Assembly: GCF_030269925.1 (NCBI RefSeq)
Contig: NC_085133.1
Coordinates: 3,926,001 to 3,990,000, forward strand
DNA from: Bombyx mori
Lineage: Eukaryota; Arthropoda; Insecta; Lepidoptera; Bombycidae
Reading direction: 5' to 3'
Length of the DNA: 64,000 nucleotides
Below, in pieces: positions 45,689-58,245 of the stretch. A program made the translations under genes and the position numbers. The notes beneath the pieces were generated by a model. The model ran no database searches and was not told where the DNA came from. It worked only from the letters and a program-made list of their open reading frames with translations. Position 1 is the stretch's first letter. The number at the start of each line of letters is the position of its first letter.

Positions 45689-47832
45689 CCTCTGATATAC
45701 AACATTCACATTCGTACCAAAAATGAATATTCAAATTTACCCTTAAGAAGGAAATTCATAACTCGCACCCACGCCCCATTGGCCCACAACAAATCACCAA
45801 AGCACGTTAGTGTAATCCAACAGAACAGGTAGTCGAGAGACTTGGTCCCGATCGCCAAACACTAGAAATTCCTGGACAATGTACAGTCAACAAGGCTGTT
45901 TGCTCACGCTACCAGTGTTGGCCACACGCGCGCAACCCACCGACGCCCAAGCAAATATTCATTTCTATGGATATTTTGGTAATGGTACCAAAACAACTTA
46001 CTTATTGTTTTGAATATATAACGATACTATGAATTAAACAATACGATTACATCAGGTATATATTAAGTATCAAATTTTTGCTTGTTTTACGCGGTAAAAT
46101 ATTGAGTAAGTAAGCTAAATTAAAATGCCAATATTTATCAAATAATTTGATTAATTAGTGTACCTTCTATAACTCGTGGTACAGTAAATTAATTAATTGA
46201 TCTGTGAAACACGATTAAAAGATTTTTTTTGGCCACGGTACTTGAATAACCAACAAAAAAACTCGCCTAAGATAATACCAGATAGATCAGTGTGATATCG
46301 TTTCGTCTGCAAACGGTACCTGCGACTGCGCAATCCCGCGCCCGTTGTGTGCACCATGCATAACTTTCATTTTACATGTTGTTAGCTTGTACGTCTGTGT
46401 AACGATGAGTTTTAGTTAGCTCTTACTAAACTCGTCATAATTACGTATTTTGGATTCAAATTTTTTTTTTTTTTTTTTTTACTGCCCTTGTTAAATGCTT
46501 TAATGTAGTATACACATCGACAGCAAATCCTATAAAGTTCGTTAATCCCACAAATTAATTTAATTCAAAGGTCAAAGGTTCAAATGTATTTCAAATTAAC
46601 CTACCTATATGTAATTGACAGACAACTTTTGACAATACACACATGGTATGCCCACAAAATTGGGAATGTCAAAAGTTCTTTGACACCGGATAGAGAAAAG
46701 TGGTACAATAAAACGAGACTCGTAATGCATTCAGGATAAGACTATGACTTAGCACAAGTCACAATGTATTTACTTGCGTCGTAGATGTTATTAGACGGGA
46801 TTTGACGAGGACTAACGAAAACTTTGGATGTACAACGCGGTATTTTTAAATTATCAGAAGATTAGATTAATTACAACCTTGATAGTCGAATCGATGGTTA
46901 TATTCTTATGACTAATTTTTAATAATGATAAAAGTGTTTTGAGGTCATCGAAATTCAACAATGAAAGGATAAAGCATGAAAAGCTACTTTAATGAACAGA
47001 ATACTAATTAGAGAGAAAGGGTATATCCAATAATTCATTGTACAAATTTGGTTAGTTCATCACGTATGCCACATCCACGAGGCACGTTTTATTCCAGTCT
47101 CATTCCCAGATCGTGATGTTATCCGTTTGCCAGTCATGCACCCTAACGAAGGCGAACCAGGATTTTTTGTTCGACGCACTACAGCTACATAAATTCCACT
47201 TGTTTGTTTTGATCCGGCCCCGTTGTATTTTGGTAATACTTTATTGGTTTCCTTTTAACTTACAAGTTTTCTGTATCGGGCGTCGATTCCTATTACCTGT
47301 TTCGGCAGAGCGAAATTGGTTTTAATTTGAATGTATTTGTGATTGCTGCTACAAAATTAGTAGTGGAGTGATTAAGAAAAAATAGCGTTTATTCATTTTA
47401 ATTGACCTTTACTTCGGGTTTGCCATATCATTTAAAAGAAATAAGTTCAAATAGAATGTTTTTATCCAAAATAAGAAGAGTGAATTTTATGTCTGGGGTA
47501 CATTCTCAATTTGCTTAGACTCTTATATAAAAAACAAACCGAAAGCTTTACTCTCAAAATCTTTAATGACACATCTCGAGATTGTTGGAAAGACCTTTTT
47601 TCAAGTGACTCGATTGCGGAGCGCGTTGTTATTGAAATTACTGAAACGACCACTTGTGAACAATTTGCGGTTAAGTACGGTTTTGGTTGTCGAAAATTCT
47701 ATATATATACAACGTTTCTGAAGAAAAAAAAGTGTAGGAATTAATTACATATATGTACGCTTGTTTATATGTACTTCGCTAATGTAAGCTTAAATCATAA
47801 TGTCGGCTACATATAACTAAAGAATAATGATG

Positions 47833-47869
47833 TTCCTTCGAAAGATATGTTTAAAATCTTTCGAAGGAA
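47833..47869. repeat. 14-bp perfect inverted repeat, 9-nt loop
   Basis: TTCCTTCGAAAGAT (47833-47846), atgtttaaa, ATCTTTCGAAGGAA (47856-47869). Could form a hairpin in DNA or in the pre-mRNA. Confidence 0.9.
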
Positions 47870-49923
47870 TGCGATACTTTTATGAACCTCATGAACCTTA
47901 AAAACAATTCTCGAAATCAAAATGTGTGCTCTCATATATTTCACAACCCACAGAGCTTATATTTTTATCTCGATCTGATAAAATCCTAAGCTCGAGTCGA
48001 GGATTAAGATAGACAAGTCCAAAGTTTTTTTAAACGGTGTTTGTGTACAAATCATATCTCGCAGATGCCTTCGCGTGCATTAAAATATCTTTCGTTAACA
48101 CAATATTTGGTTACATCGGATTTTGTGGGCTTAAGAAACTTTAGACATGTCGAATATTTTTTATTCTTTAACTATTCTTAAATTATTATTTTGTAATGGT
48201 ATATGAGAGAAGATCTTTATCCAATAATGAAATAAAAGTAGAAGAACGAATCACCCTTTGGAAAATAACACGCCCTATCGCCCACATTCTGTAGTCCTTC
48301 GAAACGTCCCTTATATTTCATAATCTTTATCTTTAAATCGTCCCTGCTTTTTTTGTGTGTTATTATTGAGCAAATAGAAGTAAACAAAACAAAGTGTGCT
48401 CATCCGGTGTCCTTGTGGTGAGATTTCACAATTGTCCGATCACAATCTTTGGGATCGTTCAAATTCAGAATGCTATTGACTATTGTCTGTTTTCCAGTTT
48501 TTTGGCGTTGCTAAGAAGCAAACTGAGTGAGCATTTAGGATTTTTTTTCTTATTATCAATAGCTTGTTTTGTTAGTGACAATTATCATCCCAAAGGAATT
48601 AGATTCGGGAGGGCTATTGTATTTTACCGGACGTTTCGCAGAGTAAAAGTAAAATATAGATACTGATGACTGAAAATGTAGATAAATATAGACATAGAAC
48701 TGTACTGTAATATAAATGAGTCGACTATTATCAAAGCCGGCAATGTGACTTTTGGACAATTATTGGTAAATCAGAAAAAACGAATTATTGACTTTGTATT
48801 CCATTGGCAGTCACAAAACTCTTCTGAACGACATCTTAGATAAATAACAGGTTAAGTATTAACCTTTATTTAATGCAGGTTTTGAACCGTATTCTTTGAA
48901 GGAGACGATTATATTCAAATCAATCTGTATTGACATATCAATAACATTTTTTTATCCAAATACACAGATTGCCACCTTTGATAATAGACGACTCAAATCT
49001 CGACTTGGACTAAAAATGTTGATATAACAAAAGTGCTAACTCAATTGTAATTATAGTACTGACTATCCTCACACAACAACAATAATTATTTATGCTGCGA
49101 TATCTGTTATTGTACACTTCATAAACACTGTGTACACGTCGCTAGTTATAGGTGATTTTCTTATTCATAGCAGGTACTTTCGCCCACCGTGGTTATTGGT
49201 CATGCGTTCATCGGAACCCCATATATCATTATAGGCTTTAATAGCCAATTAAGAACGTAATTTAGTTAGAAAAGCATAGCCTTCGAGACCCGGGGCGTTT
49301 GACAATAAATCATTTTATAAATTGTCCAAGTTTCCTGAGTCTTCGTGTATTTTTTGCCAGATCATAAAAAAAAAACATGTCCAGTTTTTATTATAGTGTT
49401 GTTTTTATTAGTCATTTTGCTTGTAACAAGTTTTCTGCGTGTGTGTTTTTAACTACCGAACATAACGTATCCACGGTAACCTCATATTTCTCTTTGTGAA
49501 TGAACGCTAACGCGGAAACTAGTTTGTCTAAACAAGTCACTTAAGCAGCAACTTGTAATATCTTCATGTAACAATACTGGTTGAAGACCCATAAAATGTT
49601 TGTTCTAAAAATATCTCTAGAACTATAGGTAACATTTGTGGATCTTTTATTACTATAGAAGAGATCATGTCCCAGTTGTTGAGTGGCTACTGAAACACAA
49701 AGACTTCCCACCGCCACACACACCTTTAGATATAAGGCCGAAGTATCTATTGCATGCTAAATATTATAACAAAGATTGTCCTTTTATTTCCTTCAAGCGC
49801 TTAATTACTAGGTAAAAAAAAATGTGTGCGTGTACTAGTGTACACACGTAAGAAGTGAAACTTGTTTATGGCCTTATTTTTCGAAAAATGATCTACATGC
49901 AACTTTCTAGAAATTGGTTAAAT

Positions 49924-50043
49924 AAAGTTAAATTAGATAAAGTTTAAACAAAAGGATTTTATTATCATAGACATGAATACAAAAAAGTTAAATTAGATAA
50001 AGTTTAAACAAAAGGATTTTATTATCATAGACATGAATACAAA
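49924..50043. repeat. 60-bp tandem duplication, two identical copies
   Basis: 49924-49983 and 49984-50043 are identical (aaagttaaattagataaagt ... gacatgaatacaaa). Confidence 0.95.
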
Positions 50044-50048
50044 ACAGA

Positions 50049-50095
50049 TGGCGCGTAACGGAAAAAAGTGACGCGTAACCGAAAAATGTGACGGT
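50049..50095. repeat. 20-bp imperfect tandem repeat, about 2.3 units
   Basis: tggcgcgtaacggaaaaaag, tgacgcgtaaccgaaaaatg, tgacggtaa. It lies 5 bp after the 60-bp duplication. Confidence 0.8.
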
Positions 50096-51476
50096 AAATT
50101 TTTTTCCAACGCCGATAAGGAAGTTTCACTTCAATTATTGAATTGTGGTAACTAATGCATATTACAAAATGCCCTACAACAATTTCGCATAATAATAAAT
50201 TTTTCATATATATAGGTATTGACTAAACCATATGTTTCATAGTGGACTTAATCATATCTAATAAATGAAATTGGTCGGTTAAAATTTGTTACAACCAATT
50301 TGGTGTTCAACAGTTCGAATTAAAACCGCGAGGAAACTATCAGTCTAACGAGGTTTTTAAAATCTTTGTTCCACGTGGTTTCGATTCCTCTACGGTGTTT
50401 TAAGCCAGGCGCCATAAATACAGGCCCCGTCTGCGCGGGCGCAGGTACGCCCGCCAAACGAGATCGTACCTTTTAAAAGGCACCATCTTCCAAACATTAT
50501 CAACCTTAAAATTCAAGCATCAGAGTGGCAATTCGTATGTCATATTTTTCGATCAATATTCATAATTCACTTTGAGCTTTCTCTGTTTAGCAATAAAGCT
50601 CCTTTTTCGGAGTAATAAGTACTGACTACTTGATCGTTCTGTTATTGGAATGATGACCTTATCCACGGATTTGTTTGGGTTGTTTTCGGCTTGTATTTTG
50701 GTGTGAAGTTTTTTTCTCACCAGACCAGATTTTGGTAGTCGTTTTGGTCCTTTTTTGTGACAGGCTCTCGGGGTAGAAGCGATATACAGTGGGTGTTTCG
50801 CGGGGTCACTGACGATAATAACTGTAAATTATCGTCTTTTCGGTTTATTGAAATCCGTTCGGACTTGTTCTAATGGGTTGGGCTTATATACGTAATGGCA
50901 AGACACGACGAATCCCAAAATTTATTAAATACGTGGGTAGTATCTCGTTTCATCTACATCATCTGGATTTTAATATTTTATTTCCTCGATAACGAAGAAG
51001 AAAGCGTGTAAGGTATCCACCATTTAAATATTAGTATCACAAAACGTCTCAAAATTACTTAGCCACAATTGTAAAATGTCTGTTTACATTTTTACCATTG
51101 AAGCTTACGAACAAAGTACTCTCAATGTACGGACACAAACATAAACTGTACCTATCGCACGACCAGATTCATTAGGAAAACCTCAAATACAACTTCGCAA
51201 CGCTCAGTGAAACGAAAATTAAAACCGATACGAACCTAGTAAACGTATCGATTAAACGCAGCGAATGTCTCGATCTGGCATCGCTAAAACGGAAAAGAGT
51301 GAAAAGGACAGACCTATTATTGTTGAGAACGTCTTTATTTGATGCGCTAATGAAACAGGAGGGTCCTAATTGCGTCCGAACAAACAACATGATAATACCT
51401 ATTGGGCTTAGCTACTGTTGGTTTGCGGATTTCTTAGGTCCTGCCGAGTGCACTAGACTAAATATGTTTGTTTTAT

Positions 51477-51695
51477 TGAATTGTTGTTCGTTAGTCTCGC
51501 TAAAACTCGAGAACTGCTGGACCGATTTGGCTAATTTTGGTCTTGAATTATTTCTAGAAGTCCAGAGAAGGCTTAAAAGGTAGATAAATATGAAAATGCT
51601 CGGAATTATATAAAAATAGCAATTTTGATTTTATACAAAAGTTTAGATCTTTTATTCATCGATTGAGGTACTACGAAGTCTGCCGGGTCAGCTAT
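51477..51695 (+). mobile_element. Helitron family A, with internal deletion
   Basis: tgaattgttgttcgttagtc to cgaagtctgccgggtcagct, with the terminal CTAG changed to CTAT and about 60 bp missing (the gtgtcccccgtcgga part). Confidence 0.8.
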
Positions 51696-51726
51696 TATTT
51701 AATATATTATTATATACATACTTGTA

Positions 51727-51858
51727 CTGTTCAAACTGAGACCTCACAGCTCGTGTCTCGAGGTAGGTGGCGGCATTTAAATGTAGATGTCTATGGGCTC
51801 CGGTAACTACTTAACACCAGGTGGGCCGTGAGCACCCATGTAAGCGAAAAAAAAAAAC
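51727..51858 (+). mobile_element. Bm1 SINE 3' half, sense
   Basis: tgttcaaactgagacctcac, gtagatgtctatgggctccg, ttaacaccaggtgggccgtg and a poly-A tail. Confidence 0.82.
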
Positions 51859-54800
51859 TTAAGGATAAAACATTATATTATTATAATAAAAATATTTATT
51901 CTAAATTTGTTTAGAATTACGCATTCAAGGTTTTTTATTAAAATTTTCGAGTGAAATTACTAGCTTAATTTTTCAAAGCTGTAATATTCGAATAGCCATA
52001 AATGTCAGAATAGAGATGCAGAGTCGAATTCGCAACCTAAATAAATTAACGTCTGCCGGATGACGTCATCGTATACTATTTATCTTGCGGACAGATATTC
52101 GTGACCGAAAGGCGAGGATCGAGAAAAAAAAAAGGCAACGGATTCGTCCGTTCCGAGAACCGAACTTGTTAGTATCACCATTTATAACACCACGGGTACG
52201 GAGAGCCAAATTGGAAATGAGCTACACAATATATTAAAATACGAACCGCTATCTGTGTGCGTAATTAAACTTATTAATGCGTGTGTGTTTGTGTGTATTA
52301 CGTATGCACGTTTTTACTGTCGTTGTTAATTGTGACAATAATTTAACTTCCTAGCTAACGTCACCTGTAGCTATCATACAAACGCAAGATAGATTTGACA
52401 GATGTCTGGATCAAGCTTACGACATTTTCAAGAGAAGCTTGCTTAAATAGAAGTTCCGAACAACAACATTCGGACCGTCGGTCTACCGAGCAATATCCGC
52501 TTATTGGGAGATCCTCCCTCCGTCATTAAACCCTACATCTCCTAATAGTCATCTTGAATTGTCATGGTAAAGCCTGATGTGACAGGATGGTGGCACCGCT
52601 CTGGCTATTTTCTGGGCTATAAGTCAACAATTCATGCACGCAAATAACAAAAATGGATCTGATCGTGTCTTAAGATAGGCGGAAGTGTCCACAATGTGCT
52701 CTCATCTTTACATTAGTAATTGAAGTAGGAAATCGCTTCATTATTTCTGGATGAGATCACCTACAAAACATGTGGCTTTTACAATGTGAATACACCTATT
52801 AATCCACCAATGGCTAAGTTATAAAATTGCTAAAGAAGGAAACAAATAAACAAAATAAATCAAACTGAATTTTCTCTTCAAACAATGCTTGCCAAATTTA
52901 GTAATAAAGGTCGAACCAAAGATTGCAATTAAATGTAAGAAAAAAAGTACCAATTCGCTCTAAAGATGTTTCGAGTTCAAGGAATTAAAAAAAAAACACT
53001 CTATACTTTAACCTCGTTGTGAATTAGTTCCAAAGTTGCCATTGCCTCAATTATTCATGTCATTTGTCAAAATTAAACCGCACAGCCCAAGCTCTGATAC
53101 GATTTTAAAAATTACACCTTGTAGCCCGAGTCTGTACGAGACAGCTGTCAAAATTGAAAGGTGTCTTGTAGTTTGACAACCTACAGATTATTAAAGGTGA
53201 AATTTTATTATGTAAAGGCAAAAATGTTTTCTAATAAATAAATTTGATTACTAATAGAAAAAAAAATATGGTAAAAAAGGAGTCGATAGACCTCGGTATG
53301 AATTACGTCATGATTTAAACTTTTTTAAATGAACATTCCAGATCACTTGCTTTTTTATAATTATATGCAATTATTATTACGATATAATCTAATAAAAAAT
53401 ATAGCCTAGAAGTCGAAACCCCAAGAATGAATATAACAAATATATTTAATTAAAAATCTGTCAATCCCGGTTTGTAATACGGTTCGACTATCTTCAATAT
53501 AAAATGAGAAACACCTATTTGCTGAAATTATTTGTTCCCCATCTGTCTCAAGTGCTTAACGCGAGATCTTCCCCGTAGAGCATAACAATTATGAAGCTTT
53601 TTAAGTTAATTGAAGTCGAAAGAATCTATGAAGATTAAATCAAATATTTGTAATAAGTTCTTCTGATATGTCCTTCTTCAAACAAGGTTTGCAAGGAGTC
53701 CTCAGATGTATGCATGATGTATGCTGTAGTCCTGGCGTTGTAGTGTCTATCAAGGACGATGTAACCACACATTTACCGTTGAAGCAACTGTCTATTAAAT
53801 AATAATCAAAAATATTTCTTTGTGGTCCAGTCGTATCAGCTGCTTTTGACTTGTTTTCTTTATTTTGCCAAGGTGGCAAGTATCACGCAACACTGGATAC
53901 GAGCAATTACGAGTCCTTATTGGATTCCAATCGGATATTTATTTTCTCTTATTTTGGTGCGTTTAAATATTAACTTCTTTGAAACTCTCACAATGAAAAT
54001 ATTGGTATTTCTATTGATTGGACTAAACGGTATTTCAATAATTCAAACATGTTCCAAAACAATCTGCGAACATACCACAACTAATATAACAAATTATTGC
54101 AGCTTCCAGAAAATTCAAAGGTCAAAGTGAAAGGAGGTTTTCGACCAGATTCCAATGTACAAGACTTCTGACTCATGTTTGATCAGAAGCTTTCACGTCA
54201 TCATATTCTCTTATATCCTCTTAAGTTGGCTGAGCATTTTTCTGGGGTGTACACACACTTTTGTTATTATCGCAACCTTTCACTCTTCACACCATTTAGA
54301 TACCCAAAGGGTTCGATGTCGACCAAGTACACATACAATAACTTAACCAACCGCAAAGTTATTTGAATTGGTAAGTAATTGGTTTTAACAGAAAATCTAT
54401 ACATAAGATTGCCAGTTCATTTTGGAAAAGGGGTCTCTTGCTCAAAATAGTTTGGGATAGTTTGGGAGAAACACTGATTTAGATGTTTCTAATCGGCCCT
54501 TTTACACATTTTTGTTCGATGAAGTACAAGTAATACAATATAACACGTAGCGAAGGATACCTCTGATTTAAATAACAAATAAATCCACTTCTTAATATAT
54601 CGATTAGGCATTGCTTACGTAATGATCGCGTGTAGCCATGAAAAGCGCATGTGACGCCAGCGTTCTGATAACGTTTTTCGTTCCGTTATCATCGTCAAAC
54701 GGATTTATATTTAGGTACATAAATAGATAATTTCGGGACATCGATCACTGCCTTACCTGGATTTAGATATCAAGATTTTTGTAGATTAATGCCGTAAATC

Positions 54801-55159
54801 TATATTGGGTAAAATGATATTTGTTTAATATCGACTTGTATTTGTGTCCTTTGATAAGTCCATAATTACCATCTTCGTATAATGTTATTTATGACCGTCG
54901 ACGACTTTGAGCGGCTATTGGAGCTATAACAACCAGTACTGGCATAAAATTAAACCTGGTTAGGTTAGTGGCATGGAAGTTCGTAACTACATACTAAAGA
55001 CCTTCCACACGAGGGCTTAGGGCACACAGTAATGACTTGTTTGTAATTATCCCTACGTAATACCAATTTACTTAACGTAACCGGAGTAGAGTTCATCCTT
55101 ATTACCTGGAAGCTTTGGAAGCTCATCTATAATTGGTTTTCAAAATTAAGTTTCTTTTT
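51859..55159. other. repeat-poor intronic DNA, 3.3 kb
   Basis: No TE recognised. A CRE-type octamer TGACGTCA occurs at 52061-52068. Two small ORFs near 53.6-54.1 kb are cysteine-bearing but unsupported (see rejected list). Confidence 0.45.
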
Positions 55160-55315
55160 TCAAGTAGCATTCGGCACTGGAATGAACATACATTTTCGGT
55201 ATTTCATCAGCGCTCTGATATGTTCCTCATCAAACGTTATTACAATAAATTTGTTAGCGCCTAGCATATTTAATGTCTATGAACGACGGTGACCTTCACC
55301 ATTAAGTGGAGCATT
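55160..55315 (+). mobile_element. retroposon family D, diverged
   Basis: ggaatgaacatacattttcgg, gcgctctgatatgttcctca, tgtctatgaacgacggtgac parallel the 58.0-kb copy at reduced identity. Confidence 0.5.
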
Positions 55316-55767
55316 TTCTCGTAGGCCTTCGTATGAAACAAAAAAACCGATGCAGTATTGGAACCGAGCTCACACAAATGAGAAGAGTCGTTGAATACTA
55401 ATCTCAATCAACAACAGGATACGTGTAAAAAAATTAAAGGTTCAATTAAAGCATCTTGTTTTAAACTTTGTTAAAATGCCTCTAGCAAGTCGCTTCAACT
55501 TGTAAGTTGTTTATAACTTAGCACTCAACTTGGAGTGGTCAAGTTAGTTATTTAGCGACCAATTAACAAGTCTCAAGTTTAAAGTTAAAAATTGTTGAAG
55601 TGCTTTGATTACATTAGCCAGTGGATTTATAGTTTGCGCGGTAGTTTGAGAAGTGTTTAATACGGACACTAAAAGCATAAGGTCAGATATTCATGATTTA
55701 ATAATTTATAACTGCGCCGTCACACTGTGATTGTGGTATATGTATACTTGTTTAATCTTGCTATAGG
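55316..55767. other. intronic DNA
   Basis: Repeated CAACTT/AAGTTG words between 55.48 and 55.62 kb; significance unclear. Confidence 0.4.
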
Positions 55768-56011
55768 TTTTTTTTTATTGCTTAGAAGGGTAACCGAGCT
55801 CACAGCCCACCTGGTGCTAAGTGGTTACTGGAGCCCATAGACATCTGCAATGTAAATGCGCCACCCACCTTGAGATATAAGTTCTAAGGTCTCAGTATAG
55901 TTATAACGGCTGCCCCACCCTTCAAACCGAAACGCATTACTGCTTCACGGCAGAAATAGGCAGGGTGGTGGCACCCACCCGCGCGGACTCACAAGAGGTC
56001 CTACCACTAGT
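55768..56011 (-). mobile_element. Bm1 SINE, 5'-truncated
   Basis: Poly-T, attgcttagaagggtaaccg to gaggtcctaccactag. Confidence 0.88.
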
Positions 56012-56996
56012 AATCAAATAACAGAAAAAGAAAATCGTGGTTAACTTAACACTTAAAACGACAACAGTATGTATAACAAGCTTATTTTAAACGTTGTCTA
56101 TAAATAGCAGCGGATAATTTTCAACGAACAATGTTATTTTAATAGTGAGGAAAAGTATGCGTGAATAAAAAAAAAAAAATTGATACAGACAACTATCTTT
56201 TAATTAATCAAGTGTTTTCTATTTTGAGCCAAGTTATCGGCTGTGTGTCATACATAGCCAACGTAATTGTGCATGGCGTATTTACCTATATTTGAGTTCC
56301 GTAGGATAATTGAAAAATGTTTGTCTAAAGACAATATTTTTCCATTTTTAGGTTTACGCTTATCTTTTATTTTATTATTGATTTAGTTTATTTGATTATA
56401 CTACTGAGTATAGATCTCATATTGATGTAAAATAATCGATTTCAGTGATTTCCTAACGTTAATACGAAAATCACTTAGTAGTATACAAAGTTAGTTACAA
56501 TACGCTAAAAACAAAAACCATCAAAATTCTAGAACATACCCGTATAGGTAAACCAATTTTGACAATTTGATAACTGTCATATTATATATATATTTTTTTA
56601 ATTATTCCCTTTGCCTCCGAAAGCTGTCATACGTTTTGTTCATAAGTCAACCAGTCATCGGCTATTACACGATGGCGATCAATTACTTGGACTTAAAGGA
56701 CTTTAATTGCTTTTATCTTGGCATCTCCGAGACGAATGACAAAGAACCTGAATTGGCGCGGCCTGTTTTTTTTTGTTATATATTTTTTTACTAGTTCGAT
56801 TACTTTTCTTTGTTTAATTCTAGTACTGTTCTTGTTTGTAGGAAAGGTCGCGTTCATTCTTGGTTATTTCTTTAACTGAAGTTATGGTTGGCTGCGACAA
56901 TAATTGAGATGCCAATGTCGCCTGTCTTCGCTAAATTGTGACCTCGTGAAGTTTGTAACCACTAAATAAAAGAAAAGGTATATCATTATCATTAAC
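56012..56996. other. intronic DNA, nothing recognised
   Basis: No supported feature. Confidence 0.5.
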
Positions 56997-57050
56997 AAGT
57001 CGTCGTGGCCTTATAGATAAGAAATCCGGGATTCAAATCCCGCATGTAGG
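56997..57050 (+). mobile_element. Bm1 tRNA-like head fragment
   Basis: agtcgtcgtggccttatagat and the B box gggattcaaatcccgc, with the intervening variable part deleted. Confidence 0.62.
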
Positions 57051-58018
57051 TTTTTTTAGCGATATAAGCGCCAAGTTGTCGAATGACTTCTAGGTCTTCC
57101 AATTTTTCTATTTCCTCCGTTTTGAAGGGTAGGACGTTTTTTTAACAATGCTATTGATACATGCCGAACAATTTTTATAATCTCAGAGTGCGCGGCCGTA
57201 TTCTTGTTCATTCCGTTCGTAATGCAAGAAAAATGACAAATATTGTATATATGTAAATCTAAATTTACTATGGTTTTCTTCGACATGAGAACAGCTGATA
57301 CATTTCAAATTCAATTACAAAATATTAACAACAAACTAAATACATATTTATATACACGTTTATTTTTCATAAAACGATCCACGCATGTAATATGTATCAA
57401 AAACATGCCGTTACGATAAAACGCTTACATGTTTTGACGTTATATTAAATCGCTGACATGTCACAGTCAAAAACAGGTTCGATATAGGAATTTAATCAAC
57501 ACATGGTGCTGACAAAAAAACACTCGGTAAAAAATAGGGTTGTCACTTGTCATGTAATCTTTGTTTCAAGTTAATTCGATATCGCTAAAGAGTAATCCCA
57601 CGTCATCAGAGTCGAACCCGGGGTGAGTCGATTAATATTAAAATAAACTTGAATGTATATTATCTATTAAATAAAAAACCAAACTTACAACCCCCTATTC
57701 CCCGAACTTACGCTCGATTAACTAAGCTATCGAGGCTTCAAACCTAAACAAGGTGAGGTAATTGATATCAAGCCCTTGTCGAAGGGTCAGCCGTGCCCGG
57801 TAATTGGTAGCCTCAAGCAAGTACCGCCGCCCTGTTGACCGCCTCGAGTGGGTAACAGAAAAACTTAGGGTCACAGTAGCGATGTAATAAGGATTCCGTC
57901 TTTTTGGCATTAAGCCATATCGCAAAATACACCAATATAGTATAATAAAATAGATAGCTATTTTTTGAACACTTAACCATAATAAACTAAAATGGTGATT
58001 TGGCGCATCGGCAGTGCG
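57051..58018. other. intronic DNA, unassigned
   Basis: tRNA-like A- and B-box motifs on - near 57711-57732 and 57610-57620 (see findings). No gene supported. Confidence 0.4.
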
Positions 58019-58245
58019 TTTCCTAAGATCTTTTCTGCCACATAACCATCTGGCTTTGGAATGAACTCCCCACCACGGTATTTCCCGAGCGCTGACATAT
58101 CCTTCTTCAAACGAGGCTTGCAGAGAGTATTAAGCGGTAGGTAGCGGCTTGGTTCTGCCCTCTAGCATTGCTAACGTCCATGAGCGACAGTAACCACTTA
58201 CCATCAGGTGGGCCGTATACAAGCTGCCTACAAAGGCTATTAAAA
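58019..58245 (+). mobile_element. retroposon family D, sense, with poly-A tail
   Basis: tggctttggaatgaactccc, gcgctgacatatccttcttc, ggtaggtagcggcttggttc, cagtaaccacttaccatcag, gtgggccgtat ... aaaggctattaaaaaaa. It shows the true 3' end of the family. Confidence 0.74.

Larger units (their letters stand above)
45689..51473. other. repeat-poor intronic island, 5.8 kb
   Basis: Largest stretch of the intron without clear TEs. Noted: a poly-T run (46460s) with a family D scrap, a 14-bp inverted repeat (47833-47869), a diverged Bm1-like scrap on - (about 49665-49745) and a 60-bp tandem duplication (49924-50043). ORFs are short and without domains. Confidence 0.45.

Noticed and set aside
8307..52068. 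CRE octamers TGACGTCA at 8307-8314 and 52061-52068
   Set aside because: Isolated octamers; about one or two are expected by chance.
53640..54130. A - strand ORF (53640-53879) with five cysteines and a + strand 45-codon ORF (53993-54130) starting with a signal-peptide-like segment
   Set aside because: Either could be a small secreted peptide exon, but cysteine spacing fits no family I know, and no splice context or homologue supports them.
48976..54857. CCTTTGAT sites resembling TCF binding motifs at about 48977 and 54850
   Set aside because: Several such 7-8-mers are expected by chance in 64 kb of AT-rich DNA, and no adjacent helper site GCCGCC was seen.
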